64,000 bases of DNA from Gymnothorax reevesii (taxonomy: Eukaryota; Chordata; Actinopteri; Anguilliformes; Muraenidae): positions 62,205,876 to 62,269,875 of the forward strand of contig CM056576.1 of the NCBI GenBank assembly GCA_029721435.1, written 5' to 3'. A program made the position numbers and the translations under genes. The notes beneath the pieces are model-generated. The model worked only from the letters and a program-made list of their open reading frames with translations. It did not search any database and had not been told where the DNA came from. Numbering within the stretch: the stretch's first letter is position 1; each line of letters starts with the position of its first letter. Shown piece after piece: positions 43,547-54,876 of the stretch.

Positions 43547-45185
43547 CTAGAAGTGGAGGAGCAGCAGTTTTACTCTGGGCCACTCCTGGATGTCCAAGCT
43601 CCTCTCCCAGTCAACTCAGACACCTGGCGGAGAAAGCTCATTTCAGCTGCTTGTTTTTGTGATCTTATTCTTTCACTCACTACCCAAAGCTGGTGGCTAC
43701 AGGTGAGGGTTGGAACATAGATTGACCAGTAAATCAAGAGCTTCGCTTTTAAGCTCAGCTTCTTCTTCACCACAATGGACCAGTACAACGTCCGCTTCAC
43801 GGCAGACGCAGCAGCGATCCGTCTGTCAATCTCACGCTCCATCCTACCCTCACTCCTGAACAAGACCTGAAGATACTTGAACTCCTTCACTTGGGGTAAC
43901 ACCTCACCCTCTACTTAAAGGGGACAATCCACCTTTTTCCAGGAGAGAACCATGGCCTCAGATTTGGAGGTGCTGATCCTCATTTCGACCGCTTCACACT
44001 CAGCTTCGAACCGCTCCAGTGCGCATTGGAGGTCACAGCATGATGAGGCCAGAAGGACCATATCATCTGCAAACAGCAGAGATGCAATGCTGAGGTCACC
44101 AAATTGGACACTCTCCAAACCTCAGCAACGCTTTGTTGTCCTGTCCATGAAAATCATGAACAGAATAAGTGACAAGGCACACCCCTGGCAGAGTCCAACA
44201 AGAACTGGAAACAAGTCCGAATTAATCCCAAGAATTTGGACACAACTCTGGGTTTGGTTGTACAGGTGTTGAATGGCTCAAAATAATGGCCATGGAGCCC
44301 CATACTCCCGCAGCACCCCCGACAGGATACCTTGTGGGATACAATCCAAAGGCTTATCCAAGTCCACAAACACATGTAGACTGGATGGGCAAACTCTCAT
44401 GACCCCTCCCATATCTCTGCCGGGGTGAAAAGGTGGTCCACTTCTCCACGGCCAGAACGGAACCGTCATTGCTTCTCTTGAATCCAAGGTTTGACAATTG
44501 GTTGGAGTTTCCTTTCCAGCACCCTGGCATAGGCATTCTCTGGTAGGCCGAGCAGTGTTATCCCCCAAAAGTTGGAGCTCACCCTCCGGTCCCCTTTTTT
44601 TAAAAATGGGAACCAGCACCCCAGTTTGCCAATCCAAGGGTACTGTACGCAACGTCCACGCAATGTTGAACAGGCGTGTCAACCATGACAGCCCAACAAT
44701 ATCCAGGGCCCACAGCATCTCAGAAAGAATCTTGTCCGTTCCCAGTGACTTGCCTCTGCGGAGCTTTTTGGCCACCTCAGTGACTTCCACCAGGGAGATG
44801 GGCAATAACTCGCTTGAGTCCTCCATCCCTGCCCTCTCAATGGAGGGCATGTCTGCCAGATTCAGGAATCCCTCAAAGTGCGCCTATCCCAAGTCAAGGT
44901 CAGCAGTTCCCGACCCTTGCTGAAAACAGCCTGTGCGATGCCCTGCCTCCCCTTCATGAGTCATCTGATGGTTTGCCAGAATCTCTTTGAGGTCATCTGA
45001 AAGTCCTTCTCCATAGTCTCCCCGAAGTCCTCCCAAACCCGAGTTTTTGCTTCAGCAACCACAGTGGCTGCAGTCCTTCTAGCTTGTTGGCACCGGTCTG
45101 CTGAGTTGGGGGTCCTTTGGAGCAACCAAGCCTGAAAGACCACCTTTTTCAGCTTGAAAGCGTCCCTCACCGCTGGTCGTCAAGC
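43547..45185 (-). mobile_element. Rex3-like RTE LINE, 5' truncated
   Basis: The minus strand carries the reverse transcriptase and C-terminal half of an RTE-clade LINE typical of fish Rex3. The endonuclease domain is absent. The upstream limit near 45185 is where the recognisable protein begins (FKLKKVVFQAWLL). The downstream limit is near 43547. Confidence 0.8.
43570..45170 (-). pseudogene. Rex3-like reverse transcriptase pseudogene
   Basis: Pieces in order on the minus strand: 45170-44961 (pre-RT linker), 44850-44278 (ELLPISLVEVTEVAKKLRRG, then GTDKILSEML and VLVPIFKK, RT blocks), a shifted part with FVDLDK, 44118-43915 (SLLFADDMVLLAS, the catalytic ADD box intact), and 43902-43570 (KEFKYLQVLF, MEREIDRRIAAASAV, VPTLTCSHQLWVV, QAAEMSFLRQV). 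Frameshifts and stops separate them. The original enzyme would reverse-transcribe LINE RNA at a nicked target. Confidence 0.8.
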
Positions 45186-46119
45186 TGCCTGACTGTATGG
45201 TATATATAAAAAGTGTTTCTATCAAGCATAAAATTCTGATAACTGCCATAGCCAAATGTATTAGCATTGAGTGAGTCCTGTTACCCATTTAAACAGCATT
45301 GATGATGCCAAGGCACGTGACTGCAGGACAGTAATAAAAACAGTATAAACATGGGTGGCACTTAACATAACTTTTTATTGCATTGTGTCTTCACTCTTTT
45401 ATTACCACTATGTTATAATCCTCTTTGTCCTAAATTTTGAAGTTGTTCAGCAATCTCAAAACAGTAATCAAGTGATTTAAGACCAGCAAGACAAGTTGCA
45501 AAATCCTTTCAATTCATAGTGCACTAAAAGTCCGGAGCAGAACTATTGGTGCCCTGGATAAAACTGACGAGAAATGGTACTATATAGTAAGTGACATTTT
45601 TATGGTGTCAGGACAGAGTGGAGCCATGCACTATTTAGAACAGCTACTTTATTTGTAGGCAGAGAATAATCACAAGCACTCCAGGAGGGAGAAACGACAA
45701 GAGAGCGCAGAGGTGGAGGGGCAAAATAATGAGAAAATGAATTTATGTTAGAAATCAAAAGAGACGATCAAAAAATGACACAGACAGTCAGACTGCAAGT
45801 AAAACTGATTAACAAAGTAATGGGACACAACAGCGCCCCTTCCCTCTATGGTCACAAAATGATGACCTCAATCGAAGGAGGACCTCCACAATAACGTCGT
45901 CCAGGGGATAGCAAAAGCTGGGTCGGAGAAGGGGAGTCTGACAGGAGGGAATACACACAAGGAAAAACAGCCCCTGGGCTTGGGTGGAAGACGGTGCCCC
46001 CAGGTGCGAGTGGAGACCCTACAAGAGGGGCACCATCAAGGTCAAGTATAGGAGGCGGACTACTAACAGGGTTGGAGCAGGAGGAGGCAGACTGCCGACA
46101 GGGTCTGAAGCAGGAGTGT
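45186..46119. other. Unassigned; possible LTR-like sequence
   Basis: From 45608 (TGTCAGGACAGAGTGGAGCC) to about 46100 the sequence is purine-rich and different in composition from its flanks. It could be an LTR fragment read on the minus strand, but I could not fix a second boundary or a target duplication. Confidence 0.25.
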
Positions 46120-46213
46120 GGGGTTTTTTTTTTTTGGAAAGTTTAGGGACCATGAGGCCTCTGCTTGCATTGGCCTTATTGTTGCAGCCGTAAACAAGGC
46201 AGATATTTGGCAT
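46120..46213 (-). pseudogene. THAP-domain N-terminal fragment
   Basis: On the minus strand an ATG at plus 46211-46213 opens MPNICLVYGCNNKANASRG and continues to LMVPKLSKKKK, then meets an A run and foreign sequence. MP at the start and a C-x4-C pair with NN after it match the first half of THAP zinc-dependent DNA-binding domains; the second half (C-x2-H and the AVPTIF box) is missing. THAP domains occur in P-element and Harbinger-associated proteins and in cellular THAP genes. Which source applies is open. Confidence 0.5.
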
Positions 46214-46572
46214 TTTCCCAAGGGAATAATCCACAATTACGAATCACTGAGTTCAATGCCATTGACAATGTGTTCTCTGCCGCGAGCCAAACATCTTCTG
46301 TGATGTCATCACCAAAGATCGTCGAAGATAAATTCTTTCCAAGATAATAGCAATTTGCAGTGATTAAAATGCGGATAAATTTTGTTTCAGCTGATTATAA
46401 TTTGAAATGACCAGTGCAAAAAGGATGGACTTACATGAAAGATTCAGTGGTCCAAATCTTATATTTGGATGGACAAGCACTTCAAAATCCGTTAGTACAT
46501 TGCTCTGTAGCAATCACATCTCATTGGCTTGGCACTTGTGGCTGTACGAACTAAATAAATAAATAAATAAAT

Positions 46573-46612
46573 ATCACGCAGACAGTGTAAATAAATACAC
46601 TGTCTGCGTGAT
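46573..46612. repeat. Perfect 17-bp stem hairpin
   Basis: ATCACGCAGACAGTGTA (46573-46589) is followed by AATAAA and the exact inverse complement (46596-46612). It sits after an (AAAT)n run at 46552-46572. Confidence 0.95.
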
Positions 46613-46704
46613 CCTCTGATGGCATAGGCAGTGTGTCATTGATGGTGCGAATGAACAGTGTAAAGAATTGAGGGCTAGTCGTCACGTTAGTCGGAGTACT
46701 TGCT

Positions 46705-47001
46705 CTACGGGATCTTCCTCCTGTGTTGATGGGAGTAGGTCGATTTGCGGTGGGCTAAGCAGTTTACTATGCCTGAGGTATTATTTTCTGAACTAAGTCC
46801 CAATGAATTGAGGCTGTTGAAAGTACACACTCTTTTTAGATTCCTGGGGTTACCTTTCATTTCAAAAGCGTGACTACACTTCAAAATGCGATTGTTAAAA
46901 TAATCGGCAACGTATTCATTGTCCAGGAAATACTTAGGCCGTAGGTACATGGATGACAATGGTTTCATGGAGTACTTAATATAGGCCTTTGTGAAATACA
47001 T
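46705..47001 (-). CDS. 98-codon frame of unknown nature
   Basis: The frame begins MYFTKAYIKYSMKPLSSMYL and shows no domain I know, no signal peptide and no membrane segment. It lies between a THAP fragment and a tandem repeat block in the same orientation. It may be part of the same old element as the THAP piece, or chance. Confidence 0.15.
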   Translation of the reverse strand: MYFTKAYIKYSMKPLSSMYLRPKYFLDNEYVADYFNNRILKCSHAFEMKGNPRNLKRVCTFNSLNSLGLSSENNTSGIVNCLAHRKSTYSHQHRRKIP

Positions 47002-47039
47002 TTATAACAAGTGAAAAAGCAAGCTGAGCTTACTAATAC

Positions 47040-47640
47040 CACTGATGTCCATGCTCTTTCCATTGGTGATTATATAAATTATCACATTCTGAAAATCAAT
47101 TTTGACAAAAATAACTACACATCTATGACACTTTGCACTGTACCTCTCCATATGATAGAAACTGTGTGGCAAATTTGAAAAGAATCCATTCAATAATATT
47201 TGAGATATTAATCAGACAAATTGACATTGAACCCACTTGAAAATTTCTAAGTCCAAAAACAGGTAAACGGTGATATTTTTGTAAAGAGTCATCCCAGATA
47301 GCTGACACTCTGCACTGCACTTCTCCTTGTGGTAGAAAATGTGTGTGCCAAATTTGAAAAGAATCCAATGTATAATATTTGCGATATCGATCGGACAAAT
47401 TGACATTGAACCCACTTGAAAATTTATAAGTCCAAAAACAGGAAAATTGTAATATATTTGTAAAATATCATCCCAGATGTCCAACACTTTACACTGCTCC
47501 TCTCCCAGTGGTAGAGAATGTGTGCCAAATTTGGAAAGATTTCAATGAGTAATATTCGAGATATCGATCGGACAAATAATTTCTTCAGACGGACGAATGG
47601 AATTCTTGGTATATAAATATATACCCCCGACATTTTGTAA
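47040..47640. repeat. About 180-bp tandem repeat, three units
   Basis: The blocks TTGACATTGAACCCACTTGA (47220 and 47399), AAGTCCAAAAACAGG, CACTTTRCACTG, TGTGTGCCAAATTTG and GATCGGACAAATT recur at a spacing near 180 bp in three units of rising divergence. A CAGACGGACGAATGG phrase and an ATATATACCCCCGACA end follow. Long minus frames at 47002-47657 reflect the repeat period. The plan matches the other GACGGAC-tailed repeats. Confidence 0.8.
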
Positions 47641-48824
47641 TAATTATACAATTTCATAATAAGTATACAAATACATTTTGCCTAAACATATTTCCTTTCA
47701 TCATAGTTATAAAAAAAAAAGGGTGTAAACACGGAAGACTATCAAAAGCATGCCTATATCGCAGCACTTCTCAAAGATAATAGCATATTTGGGTGGATAA
47801 AAATGGTTGTCCTCCCAGTCTTTGTCGCATTTTTAAATGCAGTTAACAAGCGTTGTACTTTTTGTGGAACTAATTTTGAGGTCTGCGAAAAATCGCTGTC
47901 AATTGCTTTCGTGAATCAACCCTGGCCCTGGACTCAGTATCGTCCCTTTTTGACAGCAGTATGTGTGCTGTATTCATGTTTACATAGAGTATTTTTTAGT
48001 TTCAGGTCATCTATATTTATTACCTAGACCAAAACAAGATGGTTATTGTTTTTCAGTGGCATTTGTTCGACTGTTTATTTGTCAGTAGTCTTGCGCAAAG
48101 CAGGCAAATAAAATTCCACTTCATTTTCCTGAAAGGTGTACAGTGGTCCGAGGATCACCTGGTTGAATTTGATTCAAGGTCAAGGGCACAGAAAAAGTGA
48201 AAATTGTTTGTTATGATATCTTCACTACACTGTGGTGTTACAGTGTGGAGTGATGTCATTTGGATTGTTAGTAGCAGGGTCAAATGTCAGGAATGTCCCA
48301 TGTTGTTCAACACCCAAAGCACTAAATTCTATCATTTGGGCGAGATCAGTAGCGCTTGGCACTACTTCCCCTGGTGAATTTACTTTGTATGATATAATTT
48401 ACTCTAGTGCAGCTGCAAGAAATGCCATTGCACAACAAAGTAAAGAGTTAATCACAATCAGGTGGTAAAACACAGGAAAAGGAAATAATGCTTTTTTGGG
48501 GGAATTTTTTATTTCACTAAATTATAGTGAATCTCTCAGCATTTTTATCTCTTAAAATACAATGTATACAGTTAATGTAATAAAAATTAACTGAAGAATA
48601 ATTTAACGGTTTCATCTAGCATGATTTCGATTTCTCAAAATCGAAACTGAATCATCAAAAGATGAATGAGCAAACTACATTGTCAAAAGATGAATGGAAC
48701 AAATTTATCAAGTAAATCCTGTGACAAATTCAACATACAGTACCTGATAAGTAACAAGACTAGGTTAAAACACAGTATATGGCTGAACTTGAAAAAGCCA
48801 TGAAAGCCTCCTGATGATATAATT
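47641..48824. other. No gene recognised
   Basis: Fragments such as GTCCGAGGATCACCTGGTTG and GATTCAAGGTCAAGGGCACA near 48146-48192 resemble the body of the Helitron-like element at 34 kb, so a decayed copy may be present. Otherwise nothing is seen. Confidence 0.35.
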
Positions 48825-48985
48825 GTTGACTGTTCATTGCGATTCATTTTGAAAGAGCAACGGCCAATGAGGACACTCTAACACTCAACCAACAACTACC
48901 AAATGACGTAACTTCTTTACTAACTCAGTCAATCACTCACAAACTCCTGCATTTATGAAGCTGGCTTCCACTTTGCTCTGGTCAA
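48825..48985 (+). repeat. Dispersed repeat, copy 2
   Basis: Second copy of the repeat at 11925-12060. This copy is longer in the middle by a CAATCACTCACAAACTC stretch. Confidence 0.6.
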
Positions 48986-49098
48986 GTCAAAAGAAAAAAA
49001 AATATATATATATATAAATATATATATAAATGAAAGGGGTGAATGAAAATGCCGTGAATAAACATGGTCACAAAAATACTGAATTCATGCAATGTTAA

Positions 49099-50006
49099 CC
49101 TTCATCCTACCAGCTGGGGTCCGATCGGACCCCGCATGGTATTTTTTGCATGTCAAATCTTTTACCACCTGCACTTTGGTGTCCAGGTTTTAGGAGTTTG
49201 TTGGTCTACCATGTGACGCTTTCAGATGCTAGCAGAGTATTAGGTGGTAAGATTAATTTTTAAAAATTGGTAATTTCGCAATGTGTTTAAGATGTGTAAC
49301 ATCCTGTTCTTACTATATTTGCAGTGAATGATGACCAACAGAGGTAAACCAGCACGATACACAGCTGCACAGGCTCTTAGGATAATATTACAATCAGATG
49401 AAGATTCTGATCTGGAAGATTCAGACATATCAGACGCTGAAAGCGATCATATCTCAGAACCATCTGACCAAAGCGACATCGAATCTGCCGAACCAGTCCC
49501 TGATGCCCAGGATGCTGATGAGCCTGACGTGCCCCCGCAACCTGATCCAGCAAGAGGCCGTGGACGTGGCCGTGGGCGAGGCCATGGTCAGGGAGGTGGT
49601 CAATGCCTATAAATCCAAACGTGGCACACTAGTCAAGTCAAAACATTTGTTTCTGCAGAGCATGATGATAGAAAATCAATTTATTTTGTTGAAGGTATCT
49701 CAGGTTATAGTTTGGTAAAGTATTATGTTATTGTTTAGTTCAGATACACGTAATATGCCAATATTAGCTAAACAATGAGCTAAATTTAGGTGATATCTCC
49801 TGACAACTGACTCATCAAGGACTGCATTGATTAATATTCTGGTATTTTTGTGCTATTATCACTTGTATGTAACCAATTTCACATTTAAACAAGCAAAGGT
49901 CTTTTGTGATTCATTTTTCTTTGTTACAAAAACAAAAATATTTGGGGGGTCTGAACGGACCCCAGTTGGTAGGATTTGTATGTAAAATATGTTGGTAGGA
50001 TGAAGG
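49099..50006 (+). mobile_element. piggyBac-like element, internally deleted
   Basis: TTAA at 49095-49098 and 50007-50010 flank inverted ends CCTTCATCCTACCAGCTGGG and (inverted) CCTTCATCCTACCAACATA. A GGGGTCCGATCGGACCCC palindrome lies inside the left end and a GGGTCTGAACGGACCCC counterpart inside the right. The TTAA duplication, the CCTT start and the encoded N-terminus agree on piggyBac. At 908 bp it is far shorter than an autonomous copy. Confidence 0.85.
49328..49612 (+). pseudogene. piggyBac transposase N-terminus only
   Basis: The 94-codon frame has the start typical of piggyBac transposases: RYTAAQALRIILQSDEDSD and then a long acidic Ser/Asp/Glu stretch, ending in RGRGRGRGRG. The catalytic DDD core and the C-terminal cysteine-rich finger are absent. 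Some remnant coding sequence in another frame (KRGTLVKSKHLFLQ) follows at 49616-49660. The ATG at 49328 is preceded by a second ATG one residue on. No enzyme activity is expected. Confidence 0.75.
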
Positions 50007-50010
50007 TTAA

Positions 50011-50712
50011 ACAAACAAGTGCTTTGTAACGGGAAGTGCTCGAAGAAGGATTATCCTCTGTTAATTCTCAGTGTCCATCATAGTAATGTGCAATTACTAA
50101 CTATAAAAGGGAAAAAGAAAGATGCCCAAATTTGGCGACTTCACACAAGCAACAGCATGTTAAAGTTGCCAAATTTGCCTTGTCCATATTTTCAAGTGTG
50201 AAAGTATGCACAGTGATGAACAGAGGCATTGTGACTTGAATAAACCTCTGTATCATTGTTGCAATATTAATGTGCAATTATTATTTATTATGCAATTATT
50301 ATTATTATGCAACAATAAAGTGTACTGAAATTATAACATTTACTGTACATCAGTTGGGCATTCCCATAGAAAACAGAAGCATTCTTTTCTAGATCTTAAA
50401 ACATGGTTTCATGTTTTAAGTTATGAAATAATGTGAGCAATTTATGTAAAACCCATTTAAAAAACTCATAATGAAAATTCCAAAGAAACAGTGATTTCTT
50501 CTTAAAATACGTGACTTGTATTATTTTTTTTTAACCACACGTTCATTCTGAATCTTATGCCTGGGACACGTTGGGACAAAGGTTTGGACAGGGGTGTGTT
50601 TACCTGTGAGGCTGCGGCCGGCCCTCTCCCCAGTGTTCGCACTCCTTCTCACTTTTCCCTACACAAATTATTACCGGCACCTGCAGCTCTATTTAACCAG
50701 CTGCAGGAAGGC
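50011..50712. other. No gene recognised
   Basis: AT-rich with short frames; the 105-codon frame at 50594-50911 has no motif. Confidence 0.4.
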
Positions 50713-51322
50713 AGTAGGGCTGTCACTTTTTATTCGAAATTCGAACATTCATTCGAACCTGAGGGTGAAAGTTCATACTCAAACTGAAATGAGACGTTCG
50801 TATTCAAAATACACCCTCTATCAGTGCATCATGCAGTGTAAAGTAAGTAAGTCTTGCGCATTTTTAGGCTTATTCGCCGTAGTCCGCAATTATTCAATGA
50901 GCTCTTATTAATGAGATAAATCCTTGTGCATTGAAGTATCAGTTTCACTTGCGTAAAGGTGGACGGTCACCGCAAGTAAACATGGAAAGCGATTATGACT
51001 TCTCGTGCTTATGTTTACTCAGAGATTGGAAACAATGCATGCTTTTTTCTTGATCGTTTAAATTGTTTGAATGAAATAAGACAATTTGAAACGTCTTTTT
51101 GCAATTCCATTGCTTCCCTCAGTAAAGACAAGCCCGAGAATTCCCGAGTCATAATCAATTTCCGTATAGGGAAATTCACCGTAATTCACGTGAAACTGAT
51201 TAACTTATTGAACAATGACTTAAATTCTGCTAGTGAATTTCTTCAGTGTGCGTTGATAGAATAATGACCACGGCACAGGAACGTGAATGCCAGAGACGTG
51301 AGACTTGTGCCTTGCTCATCTG
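50713..51322. mobile_element. Possible hAT left end
   Basis: TAGGGCTGTCACTTTTTATT followed by TCGAA-rich sequence (50714-50765) is the start I associate with a fish hAT family. No matching right end was found downstream. An 89-codon frame at 50995-51264 lies inside and shows no hAT domain. Confidence 0.35.
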
Positions 51323-51855
51323 TTGCTCAATCTCGTCTCTTGAGATGAATGTGAGCTTCTCATATTTGTATCGTTTTGTGATCATTTGTTTCTGAGTTAG
51401 TTCTCCTAAAGGTCCCTTTGGAGTAAGAGATAAGCTAAAAAGAGACAAGACATTACTGAGACAATGGAAGTTGAGTTGAGAATACCATTTGAGCAATACT
51501 TGAGAAGTGGGATAAACAGAGGAGATCTCATAATTGTGTGCCCCTGATCTCAATTATGCCTTGGTTATTTTGAAGAGAATTAAAGACAACAATTAAAAAA
51601 AAAAAAAAAAAAGATTTCTACGGTAATTACAGGCAAAACCGAATAAGAGTTTCCCCAAAAAAGGTTTTTATTTTTTTGAGTTTGCTCAAATGGTTATCTC
51701 AACTCAACCTCCTTTGTATCAGTGATGCCTTGTCTCTATTTAGCTTATCTCTTGCTCCTAAGGGACCTTTAGGAGAAGTAACTCAGAAACAAATGATCAC
51801 AGAATGATACAAATATGAGAAGCTCAAATTCATCTCAAGAGACAAGATTGAGCAA
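51323..51855. repeat. 174-bp inverted repeat, 185-bp spacer
   Basis: Arms 51323-51496 and 51682-51855 are inverse copies at about 90 percent by eye, with matching outer TTGCTCAATC, middle CAAATGATCA / TGATCATTTG and inner TTGCTCAAA ends. The spacer holds an 18-bp A run (51595-51612). No protein is encoded. It may be a foldback transposon or two inverted copies of one repeat. Confidence 0.85.
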
Positions 51856-52343
51856 AACATTTTTCCTGCGGGATATACGCCATCATCATCTATTTTCCGC
51901 ATTTTTGGGAAAACCCGGTGTGTACATGCAAATGTATGTACGCTTACAGGTCAAAATGTGCACTGAAAATAAATCTATTTTTATGATTTTTGAAGATACT
52001 TAAGATATGAGCGAGGAAACAGCCCGAGATTTTAGGTTTACGCAAGCGCAGAACCGCGAGGTAGCATATTTTGATAGGTAGCAAAATTTGTCAGAACACC
52101 GGTGCGTACCGGCCCACTTTAAGCACCGCGTAGAGTATGAAATGGCCCCAACAGGCACGATACACACATGGCAGCAGCTGAAAATTACATACAAAAATAT
52201 CGTTCAAACAGGTAAGGTGTCGGCCAATTTCCACAAAAGCAACTGCTTAGTCTACCCTACCTATTTAAACAGCATTCAGTGGCTAACATGTAATAGATTT
52301 GAAAAGTTACACATTCTAATCAACAAATTCTTTTGAGCTAACC
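51856..52343. other. No gene recognised
   Basis: Short frames only; no repeat recognised. Confidence 0.4.
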
Positions 52344-52346
52344 TAA

Positions 52347-53700
52347 AGGCTGATTCATACTCCAAAAGAACAGAAAAATTTGTTCTTGTTCTCGGGGCTG
52401 CGAGAACAAAATGACGTCATTTTATTCTCGCAGCCCGGGTTTTGTAGTTCTTGCAGCTTGTTCTCGACACCTCATCTGGGCAGAACTTTTTTCTCGTATG
52501 GGGTCCGAGAACTGTTGTGTGATTGGTCAGAAAGATGGAGTGGGCATGACCCTTTGACTTAACAGGGGGCTGTTTAAATCAACGCGACAGACTGGATCGG
52601 ATGGTCCGTCTTTTTCTGAGTGTTACATTAAATGGCCCGTCCACTTTGTAGGACTACTCGAGAGTTGTCCTAAAACCCGGTCGGACAAAAAAAATATTAG
52701 CCCAATATATGGCATTCTTGTTTGAATTTGTCTGGAAGTGCAGACAGCCCAAAATATTTCGAGAATGGAAAGACAGTACCAATGCCCGCGAAACCAAAAT
52801 AGCCTACACCCAGAAGCGGGGCTCTGTTAAATCCGGGAACGAATTTTTCTTACAACTACATATAATTTATTAACAGCGCGTGAAGATTTCACATTTAAAT
52901 CGTTGGTACCGTACACCTCAAGTGCGACAAAAAGTTGTGTTTTTATGCATGGTATGTGAACACTAATGGGGCACTGCCTAAGGAGCGGTCTCGCAATGGT
53001 GCTCAGTGGTTAAACATCGTATTCGTGGTGCTTAGTGTGACCGAGAGTGGAGCTCTGCCAATCGCCCGACTGCCCGAAGTCAATTCTGTAGAATGGGCGA
53101 TCGTGATGATATGAATGCTTTAATGTCTTTTGTGTCATTAATAGCTTTGTTATGTTGCCAATCATAGTTACTGCACAGTGAGCAAAGACTGCTTTGAATT
53201 TGCTAGACTGTATTCAGTTAATAGCCTACTGAAAATGGACGTTACGTGACATCCTACATCGATGAGCGCAGTTAATTTATGTCTGAATAGTGGTTAATGA
53301 TCTACCGAATCAGAATTGTTTTTTTCCCCTTTTTTCCATTTAACGTCAACTTATTTCAAATATTAGAATGCCAAATAGCAAAGCAGTTCATCGCTGAAGT
53401 GTAAATTCTCATGCAAATTCGAATGAACAGTGACGAACCGTCCGTCCGCGTCGGACCATGGTCGGACATCCTACTTTTGTTTTATCGAAACACCTGACGG
53501 ACATCGAAGGTCCGACTTTTCATTCGACAGATGGTCTGACTCGGTGGACAAGTAAAGTTTATTGACACAGCCCACAGGAGTTTGGCACTTGAGTTTCTCG
53601 TAAAGTATGAAATGTCCCGGTCCAAAAGAACTTTGTTCTTGTTCTCGCAGCCCCGAGAACAAGAACAAATCTTCTGTTCTTTTGGAGTATGAATCAGCCT
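52347..53700. mobile_element. Harbinger-type element, 63-bp inverted ends
   Basis: TAA at 52344-52346 and 53701-53703 flanks ends AGGCTGATTCATACTCCAAA and its inverse. The terminal repeats run about 63 bp with one or two mismatches and include GTTCTTGTTCTCGGGGCTGC. A 3-bp TWA duplication and ends of this type fit PIF/Harbinger. The 1.35-kb interior shows no transposase or Myb-like frame, so the copy is non-autonomous. GGTCGGAC/GTCCGACC motifs near both sides of the interior hint at an older nested palindromic element. Confidence 0.75.
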
Positions 53701-53703
53701 TAA

Positions 53704-54876
53704 CACTGGCCTTATTCAATATTCTTATTCAAGCAGCACCTAATTACCTTCTCAAATGCAAGTCCCCAAATTTGCGCTCACTGGATGTGTTCACATCATA
53801 GTCAACAGAAAAAAAGGCAAAGACCAAAAAGACATGTGGGGGTCCACCACCACCATCTCTCCCAGAGGCAGAGGAGATGGCCCTCAGCCACACCAGTGGG
53901 CGACCCTCGTCAGAGGGCATTGCTGGAGGGACCTCCGCAGATCTAGCCACCCCGCAGGACACAAGCGCCTTTATAAGAAGTTAGTTTTTCAAATGAATGA
54001 TTGTATCTTTTTACCAGTGCAAATTCAGTGACTCCCATCCATCTTAGACACAACTTGACACATTGACTTTCCTATAGCAGTATGACTCCTTGCAATGAGT
54101 ACTTTTTCAGATTCTTAGTTGTCTGTCTGGCAAAATCTATTATTATAACTAGATGGTGACTTTTTCTCACAAAAAGACATTATTGTTGCCAGACGGAGTG
54201 TCTGAGGGTACTATGGATTTGCGGTGGTCGCACGTTTGCGTCCTGGCCCGTAAGTGCATGATGAAAACGATAGAAGGTAAATGATAGAAGAATAACAGTT
54301 TGAATATAATGTCAAATTTTTGCTTCAGAAAACCATTTTTTCTTTACTAATTTGAATACCACTGGCTCAGTATAGATGAGGTGGTTGCTACAGAGGACAA
54401 CAAATTTTTCAGTCACGAGAGCATTTTTGGAATTTCTGAATAGATAGTATGGGCAAGTATATTGAGCAGTTTGCATAGGAGGCTGAGCTGAGGAGTTTCA
54501 TTTATGCTAGTCTTGAAAAACAGGGTTGGGACTGAACTCGCCAATACTGTCAACTGTGTTCGAGGTCGGCTTGTCGGTGAATATTCAATGACTGGTGTGG
54601 GTGTACCATCTAGTGAGAGAATAGTGTAACTGTGTGCATAAATAGAGCAGCTCCATGTTTGCTGGCATCAACATCTGCCCTGACGGGTTATGGGTCGGAC
54701 CGGCACTGTAACGTACAAACTGAAGACATAGAAACCACCGTTGAAACTGGTGACCACAAAAATGGTCAAATGTTAATTCAAACAGTACAACTGTTATTTC
54801 AATTGTATTTCACCGTGATTCCACATTAGTTCTTTGTAAATTTTCTTGATGCAAATGAAATTACTTCAGTTCATTT
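53704..54876. other. No gene recognised
   Basis: Short frames (for example 53756-54031, 54632-54829) show no domain. The last 5 bp (CATTT) are the target duplication of the gypsy element that follows. Confidence 0.4.

Noticed and set aside
45608..46100. Minus-strand LTR
   Set aside because: Only one plausible TG/CA boundary and no target duplication.
47002..47657. Overlapping minus frames of 63-91 codons with repeated peptide phrases
   Set aside because: They mirror the 180-bp tandem repeat; the repeat also occurs without frame conservation.
50713..53433. hAT element running from TAGGGCTGTCAC to an ATTCGAATGAACAGTGACG phrase near 53420
   Set aside because: The right phrase lies inside a different, well-bounded element and is not a clean inverse of the left end.
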